The notes under the pieces: generated by a model | Databases searched by the model: none | Seen by the model: the letters and a program-made list of their open reading frames with translations, nothing else | What the model was told of the DNA's origin: nothing | Program-made: the position numbers and the translations under genes | Part shown: positions 59,043 to 64,000 of the stretch, piece after piece | Position numbering within the stretch: position 1 is the first letter of the stretch | Layout of the letters: each line of letters starts with the position of its first letter | From: Pelagimonas sp. | GTDB lineage: Bacteria > Pseudomonadota > Alphaproteobacteria > Rhodobacterales > Rhodobacteraceae | DNA length: 64,000 nucleotides | Assembly (NCBI GenBank): GCA_025210455.1 | Contig: JAOARQ010000035.1 | Location: 1-64,000, forward strand | Direction: 5' to 3'

Positions 59043-61789
59043 CAGTGATCGCAGGCATAGGGTTTAGTGCGCCGTGGTTGCTTTTGGGGCTGCTGGCTTT
59101 GCCGGTTTTGTGGTTCCTGCTGCGCGCCGTGCCGCCTGCCCCGATCACCCGCGCCTTTCCCGGTGTGGTTTTGCTGCTGGGGCTGGCCAACCGCGATCAG
59201 GTGACAGATCGCACCCCCTGGTGGCTTTTGCTGCTGCGGATGCTGGTGGTCGCTGCCGTGATCATTGGGCTGTCAGGGCCGGTTTTGAACCCGCCGCAAG
59301 ACACGGCCACCCGATCGCAAAATGCGAATCTGCTGATTGTCATGGATGGCAGCTGGGCCTCGGCCAGTGACTGGCGGGCACGTATGACACAACTGCAATC
59401 GGTTGTGACACAGGCGGGCCGGGATGAACGGCAGGTTGCGGTTTTGAACCTTAGCGCGCCAGAAACACCACAATTTGTCACTGCTGATGTGATTCTATCG
59501 CGGATGACGGGCTTTGTGCCAATGCCATGGGCCCCGTCAGAAGAGACTGCGTTGCGTGCGATTGACCTGCTGCCGGATGCTGCATTTGACAGCTATTGGC
59601 TATCGGATGGGCTGGCGCGCGAAAGCCGCACGGCTGTCTTGGCAGCTTTGGGTGATAAAGGGTCGGTTAGCGTCTTTGAAACCGGGCGCAATCTGGTGGT
59701 TTTGCTGCCACCAAAGGTCGAAAATGGCTTGCTGACGCTGACTGCGCGCAGGCAGATTGCTGGTGCTGAACAGGCCTTGACCATTGTCGCACGTGGGAAA
59801 GATCCGGCTGGGAACTCTGCGCTGCTGTATGAGGCCGCGATGACCTTGCCCCAGGGTGAAAACGAAGCTGTTGTGACCTTGTCTTTGCCCGCGGAACTAC
59901 GTGGCCGGATTGAACAGTTTCAACTGCAGGGCGCGCGCGGCGCAGGGGCGGTGACCCTGCCGGATGACAGTCTGCGCCGCCGCGAAGTTGCCCTGATCGC
60001 AGGCACTGAAAACCGTGAAGGATTAGAGCTGCTGTCGCCGTTGCACTATCTGCGCAAGGCGCTGGAACCTACTGCGGATCTTTTAGGGGGCAGCCTGAAC
60101 GATGTTCTGCCCGCCAATCCAGATGCGATCATTCTGGCAGATGTTGCCCGGCTTGGTCCTCAGGATCAGGCGGCCTTGATTGACTGGGTGGAACAGGGCG
60201 GTACGCTTTTGCGCTTTGCCGGGGTGCGCATGGCCGCTTCAGATTTAAGCCGCGTCAGCGAAGACCCTTTGATGCCGGTGCGCCTGCGCGCAGGCGGGCG
60301 CAGTGTGGGCGGTGCCATGAGCTGGGGGGAACCAAAATCTCTGGCGCCATTTGCGGAAACCGGCCCCTTTTTGGGTTTGCCCGTTCCAGAGGATGTGGCG
60401 GTGACCTCACAGGTGGTGGCGCAACCCGATCCAACGCTGGCGGAACGCGCGATTGCGCAGCTGTCGGATGGTACGCCGCTGGTCACACGCAAGGCGATTG
60501 GGCAGGGGCAGGTGGTGCTGTTTCATGTGACCGCCAATGCAGAATGGTCTTCGCTGCCCCTGTCGGGTTTGTTTGTGCAGATGCTTGAGAGGCTGGCGGT
60601 TTCCGCGCGGGTGGATGCCATTGATGTCGAAGATCTGGAAGGAACAGTCTGGCAACCCAGTAAAGTTCTGGATGGGTTTGGGGTGCTGCGTGACGCTGAT
60701 ACCCTGCCCGGTGTTGCTGGGCCTGCTCTGCTGCAAGGGACGCTGGGGCCGGATCTGCAACCGGGTATCTATCAAGGTTCGGGGCAGAGTTTCGCCCGCA
60801 ATGTTGTTTTGCCTGAAACATCGCTGTCGCGGGCTGAGTGGCCTGCTGATATTTCTGTCGAAGGCCTGCGAGAGCAGCGCGAACATCCCCTGATGGGCTG
60901 GTTTTTGGTTGCGGCCCTGTCGTTGTTTGCCGTGGATGCGCTGGCGTCTCTGGCTGTTTCCGGGCGGCTTTGGGGCGCGCGAGTGGCCTCGGTTCTTGTG
61001 CTTTTTGCCCTGCCGTATGAAGGGTGGGCGGATGACGCTCTGGCGCTTGCGGCGACGTCTGAGCTGCGCTTGGGCTATGTGATCACCGGGGATGCGGATC
61101 TTGATCGCATGTCCCAGGCGGGGCTTCAGGGCCTGTCAGACACATTGTTTTTCCGCACTTCTGTGGAACCGGCCAGCCCTTTGAGCGTTGTGTTGGAAAA
61201 TGATGATCTGTCTTTCTTTCCCTTCCTGTATTGGCCGATCACCGCATCCCAGCCTACGCCGTCACCCGCAGCCTATGCCAAGCTGAACACCTATCTGCGC
61301 TCTGGCGGGATGATTCTGTTTGATACGCGCGATGCGGATATCGCTGGGTTTGGCGGGGCCACCGCCAATGGGCGTAAATTGCAGCAGCTGGCTTCGGGCC
61401 TTGATATCCCACCTTTAGAACCTGTGCCGCAGGATCATGTTCTGACCAGAAGCTTTTATCTGCTGAATGACTTTCCGGGCCGCTATACAGGCCGTTCTGT
61501 CTGGGTTGAGGCCGCCCCGCCGGATGCGGAACAGGTCGAGGGTATGCCGTTTCGCGATCTGAATGACAATGTGACGCCGGTGGTGATTGGGGGCAACGAT
61601 TGGGCGGCCGCGTGGGCGGTGAACGACAATGGCGTGCCGCTTGTGCGTCTGGGATCAGGCTTTACCGGCGAACGCCAACGCGAGATCGCCAATCGGTTTG
61701 GGGTTAATCTTGTGATGTATGTGCTGACGGGCAACTACAAATCGGATCAGGTGCATGTGCCTGCGCTTTTGGACAGGTTGGGGCAATGA
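59039..61789 (+). CDS. BatA/DUF4159 membrane protein
   Basis: A 916-residue membrane protein. It has an N-terminal BatA-type hydrophobic pair (SAPWLLLGLLALPVLWFLL and a second segment near 60-80), a VWA-like region (VIMDGSWASASDW) whose metal site is degenerate, a middle glutamine-amidotransferase-like segment, a membrane segment near residue 620 and a C-terminal DUF4159 domain (about 680-915). The start overlaps the DUF58 stop codon. It belongs to the MoxR operon and probably forms a membrane complex with the other products. Confidence 0.85.
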   Translation: MTVIAGIGFSAPWLLLGLLALPVLWFLLRAVPPAPITRAFPGVVLLLGLANRDQVTDRTPWWLLLLRMLVVAAVIIGLSGPVLNPPQDTATRSQNANLLIVMDGSWASASDWRARMTQLQSVVTQAGRDERQVAVLNLSAPETPQFVTADVILSRMTGFVPMPWAPSEETALRAIDLLPDAAFDSYWLSDGLARESRTAVLAALGDKGSVSVFETGRNLVVLLPPKVENGLLTLTARRQIAGAEQALTIVARGKDPAGNSALLYEAAMTLPQGENEAVVTLSLPAELRGRIEQFQLQGARGAGAVTLPDDSLRRREVALIAGTENREGLELLSPLHYLRKALEPTADLLGGSLNDVLPANPDAIILADVARLGPQDQAALIDWVEQGGTLLRFAGVRMAASDLSRVSEDPLMPVRLRAGGRSVGGAMSWGEPKSLAPFAETGPFLGLPVPEDVAVTSQVVAQPDPTLAERAIAQLSDGTPLVTRKAIGQGQVVLFHVTANAEWSSLPLSGLFVQMLERLAVSARVDAIDVEDLEGTVWQPSKVLDGFGVLRDADTLPGVAGPALLQGTLGPDLQPGIYQGSGQSFARNVVLPETSLSRAEWPADISVEGLREQREHPLMGWFLVAALSLFAVDALASLAVSGRLWGARVASVLVLFALPYEGWADDALALAATSELRLGYVITGDADLDRMSQAGLQGLSDTLFFRTSVEPASPLSVVLENDDLSFFPFLYWPITASQPTPSPAAYAKLNTYLRSGGMILFDTRDADIAGFGGATANGRKLQQLASGLDIPPLEPVPQDHVLTRSFYLLNDFPGRYTGRSVWVEAAPPDAEQVEGMPFRDLNDNVTPVVIGGNDWAAAWAVNDNGVPLVRLGSGFTGERQREIANRFGVNLVMYVLTGNYKSDQVHVPALLDRLGQ

Positions 61790-63834
61790 GCGGCGAAATT
61801 CTCATTGATCCTCTGGTGCCTTTGGGGCTGATCGCAGTTTTGGCGGCGCTTTCTGTGGTGATTGTGATGGGGGCGGCCTGGCGCGGATTGCCCGGGTGGG
61901 CCCTGCGGGGGCTGGCTGCGCTGGTCTTGGTGATTGCTTTGACGCAGCCCTCTTATCAGGTGGAAGAGCGCGCGGCACTTAGCGATATCGTCCTGATGAT
62001 CGAGGATAAAAGTGCTTCGCAAACCCTGGGCGACCGGGCCGAAGCAACCGAAGCAGCGGCAAACCAATTGGAAGCCGATCTGACAGCGCGCCCAAACACA
62101 GAGGTGCGTCGGATTGCTGTCGGTGATGGTGAGGGGAACGCCGGCACGCAGTTGATGACTGCGCTGTCTGAAACCCTCGCCGAGGAACCCAAAGGCAGGA
62201 TTGCCGGGGTTTTGCTGTTGTCGGATGGGCTGTTGCACGATGTGGATCGCGCGCCCGACCTGCCCGCACCGATGCATTTGCTGATGACAGGGAAGGCCAG
62301 GGATTGGGATCGCCGCCTGATCCTGAGTCAGGCCCCGGCCTTTGCCATTCTGGGCGAAGAGATTTCGCTGACTTTGCGGGTGCAAGATGATGGGGATGTG
62401 CCGGGAGATACGGAAACAGACCTGCTGATTTCGGTCGATGGCGCGCCGCCGCAGCGGTTTCAGGTGCCGATTGGCACAGATATGACGCTGCCTGTGACCC
62501 TGCCGCATGGGGGGATGAACGTTATTCGTTTTGAGGTTCCTACTGCCGAGGGTGAGCTGACCGATCGCAATAATTCCGCGCTGGTGCAGATCAATGGGGT
62601 GCGTGATCGTTTGCGTGTTTTGCTGGTCTCTGGCGAACCGCATGCCGGGGGGCGTACTTGGCGTAACCTTTTGAAATCAGACAGTTCTGTGGATCTGGTG
62701 CATTTCACCATTCTGCGTCCGCCATCGAAACAGGACGGGGTGCCGGTCGGAGAGCTTTCGCTGATTGCCTTTCCAACGCGGGAACTGTTTCTGGATAAAA
62801 TCCATGATTTCGATCTGATTATCTTTGACCGCTACAAACGGCGGGGGATCTTGCCACCCGCTTATCTGGACAATGTGCGCAACTATGTTGAACAGGGTGG
62901 GGCTGTGCTGGTGGCGGCTGGGCCGGACTTTGCCAGTGCGGATTCTATCTATCGCTCTCCTTTGGGGGCGATTTTGCCGGCGGCCCCCACCGCGCAGGTC
63001 ATCGAAGAAGGATTTCGCCCCATGGTGACAGCGCTGGGCGCGCGCCATCCGGTGACCGCAGGGCTGACCGGGGCTGATAGCTGGGGGCGCTGGTTGCGCC
63101 AGATTGATCTGGAACCCCGTTCAGGTGATGTTGTGATGCATGGGGCAGATGATAAGCCATTGCTTTTGCTGGATCGCGTGGGCGAGGGGCGTGTGGCGTT
63201 ACTGGCCTCTGATCATGCCTGGCTGTGGAGCCGTGGCTTTGAGGGCGGTGGCCCGCAACTGGAATTGCTGCGGCGTCTGGCACATTGGATGATGAAAGAG
63301 CCGGATCTGGAGGAAGAGGCGCTTTGGGCGGAACCTTCTGGGCAACGGATGCGCGTTATTCGCAGGTCGCTGACCGGCGAGGTCGGGACGGTAGATATCA
63401 CAAGGCCTGATGGTGAGACCAAAACCATCGAACTGGAAGAAATCAGCCCGGGCCGTTTCGAGGCCTTCTATGATGGGCCTCAGATCGGGTTGTATCGTTT
63501 GCAGGAAGGGGATCTGAGCGCCGTTATCGGTTTGGGCCCAGCTGCCCCGCGTGAATTTGAACGCACCATTGCCAGTGCAGATGTGCTGGATCCGCTGTTG
63601 GATAAGGTACGCGGCGGTGCACCCCGGCTTGAAGACGGGTTGCCCAGCATTCGCGAAGTGTATCCGGGCCGACCCGCTGCCGGGCGCGGCTGGATTGGGA
63701 TTACACCGCGTGAGGCTTATGAAACACTGGATGTGCGGCAGACCCCTTTGCTACCGGGGTGGTTGGTTTTATTGCTTGCGGCGGGCCTGATCGTTTGGGG
63801 GTGGCTGCGCGAGGGACGCCGCGGGGCGGCCTAA
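61786..63834 (+). CDS. Large membrane protein with glutamine amidotransferase-like region
   Basis: A 682-residue protein. Two membrane segments near the N-terminus (about 10-30 and 35-58) and one at the C-terminus (about 655-675) frame a large extracytoplasmic part. The middle part (about 285-500) reads like a class I glutamine amidotransferase-like fold, with DFDLIIFDRYKRRG, GGAVLVAAGP and GRVALLASDHAWLWSRGFEGGGPQ; no catalytic cysteine is obvious. It overlaps the preceding gene by ATGA and ends the MoxR operon. Its stop codon overlaps the stop of a convergent partial gene. Confidence 0.82.
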   Translation: MSGEILIDPLVPLGLIAVLAALSVVIVMGAAWRGLPGWALRGLAALVLVIALTQPSYQVEERAALSDIVLMIEDKSASQTLGDRAEATEAAANQLEADLTARPNTEVRRIAVGDGEGNAGTQLMTALSETLAEEPKGRIAGVLLLSDGLLHDVDRAPDLPAPMHLLMTGKARDWDRRLILSQAPAFAILGEEISLTLRVQDDGDVPGDTETDLLISVDGAPPQRFQVPIGTDMTLPVTLPHGGMNVIRFEVPTAEGELTDRNNSALVQINGVRDRLRVLLVSGEPHAGGRTWRNLLKSDSSVDLVHFTILRPPSKQDGVPVGELSLIAFPTRELFLDKIHDFDLIIFDRYKRRGILPPAYLDNVRNYVEQGGAVLVAAGPDFASADSIYRSPLGAILPAAPTAQVIEEGFRPMVTALGARHPVTAGLTGADSWGRWLRQIDLEPRSGDVVMHGADDKPLLLLDRVGEGRVALLASDHAWLWSRGFEGGGPQLELLRRLAHWMMKEPDLEEEALWAEPSGQRMRVIRRSLTGEVGTVDITRPDGETKTIELEEISPGRFEAFYDGPQIGLYRLQEGDLSAVIGLGPAAPREFERTIASADVLDPLLDKVRGGAPRLEDGLPSIREVYPGRPAAGRGWIGITPREAYETLDVRQTPLLPGWLVLLLAAGLIVWGWLREGRRGAA

Positions 63835-64000
63835 CTCACGGCCTGCGAGGCGTTGGCTTGGGTGGCATTGTCAGCGCGTTTCTTTAAATGGCGTAGCCGC
63901 GCACGCGCCTCTATGAGGGGCAGACATTCTGGCGGTTTTGACTGCGCCTCTGTCGCGCAGACCTGCCAAACCTCTTTGCTTTGGGATTCGGTCAACCGTT
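63831..64000 (-). CDS. Unidentified protein, C-terminal 55 residues only
   Basis: The last 170 bases contain the 3' end of a gene on the minus strand; 55 codons are visible before a TAG at 63833-63831. The translation contains ESQSKEVWQVCATEAQSKP and ECLPLIEARARLRHLKKRA, which read like a charged helical C-terminus. The product is cut by the window edge and not recognised. The other two minus-strand frames are closed by stops. It is convergent with, and overlaps by four bases, the large membrane protein gene. Confidence 0.5.
   Translation of the reverse strand, partial: RLTESQSKEVWQVCATEAQSKPPECLPLIEARARLRHLKKRADNATQANASQAVS

Overview
The window looks like chromosomal DNA of a marine roseobacter (Rhodobacteraceae, Alphaproteobacteria). 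I infer this from gene content: sulfoacetaldehyde acetyltransferase next to a SoeABC-type sulfite dehydrogenase, Mic60 in a heme operon, the alphaproteobacterial 391-residue EF-Tu, and many DUF families common in that group. Genes are dense, often overlap by ATGA or TGATG, and are high in G+C. I see no rRNA, tRNA, CRISPR array, insertion sequence, phage or integrase.

Layout. 1-1.2 kb: tuf with its terminator. 1.4-7.6 kb: an iron-type periplasmic cluster (imelysin, di-heme oxidoreductase, second imelysin, Tat-exported DUF1513) beside a di-heme cytochrome c peroxidase with an FNR-type site. 7.7-11.05 kb: a tightly coupled three-gene operon of a solute-binding-like protein, an XpaC-like membrane protein and a solute-binding/VWA fusion, without ABC transporter genes; this is the best candidate for an undescribed system. 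11.2-13.8 kb: hisC-like aminotransferase, tyrC-like dehydrogenase and an extensin-like lipoprotein. 13.8-18 kb: polysaccharide genes. 18-28.6 kb: a sulfonate end-pathway in which Xsc turns sulfoacetaldehyde into acetyl phosphate and sulfite, AckA and Pta pass the carbon to acetate or acetyl-CoA, a citrate synthase draws acetyl-CoA onward, and sulfite is exported (YeiH-type protein) or oxidised (SoeABC).

28.6-41.5 kb: a compound palindromic repeat, DUF1523, two tandem outer-membrane paralogues with a CtrA-like box between them, succinate-semialdehyde dehydrogenase, an alpha/beta hydrolase, the hemD-mic60-hemY operon, and tsaD-gpsA-YciI-EVE. 41.1-44.5 kb: an arginine/citrulline module (Lrp regulator, arginase, CtlX, ornithine cyclodeaminase) whose last gene is broken by one in-frame TAA. 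44.5-48.6 kb: glpK, a 559-bp AT-richer non-coding stretch, an exoY-type sugar transferase, a small membrane protein and a LysR regulator.

48.7-50.1 kb: a small heat-shock gene whose leader carries a near-perfect sigma-32 promoter and a ROSE-like RNA thermometer, behind a trypsin-like protease. 50.2-57.1 kb: glycolate oxidase glcD-glcE-(small membrane protein)-glcF with a LysR-type dyad, two membrane proteins, hydroxypyruvate isomerase and DUF1285. 57.2-63.8 kb: a MoxR/DUF58/BatA-DUF4159/large membrane protein operon. The last 170 bases hold the 3' end of an unidentified gene. All functions are read from motifs and family knowledge; no database search was run.
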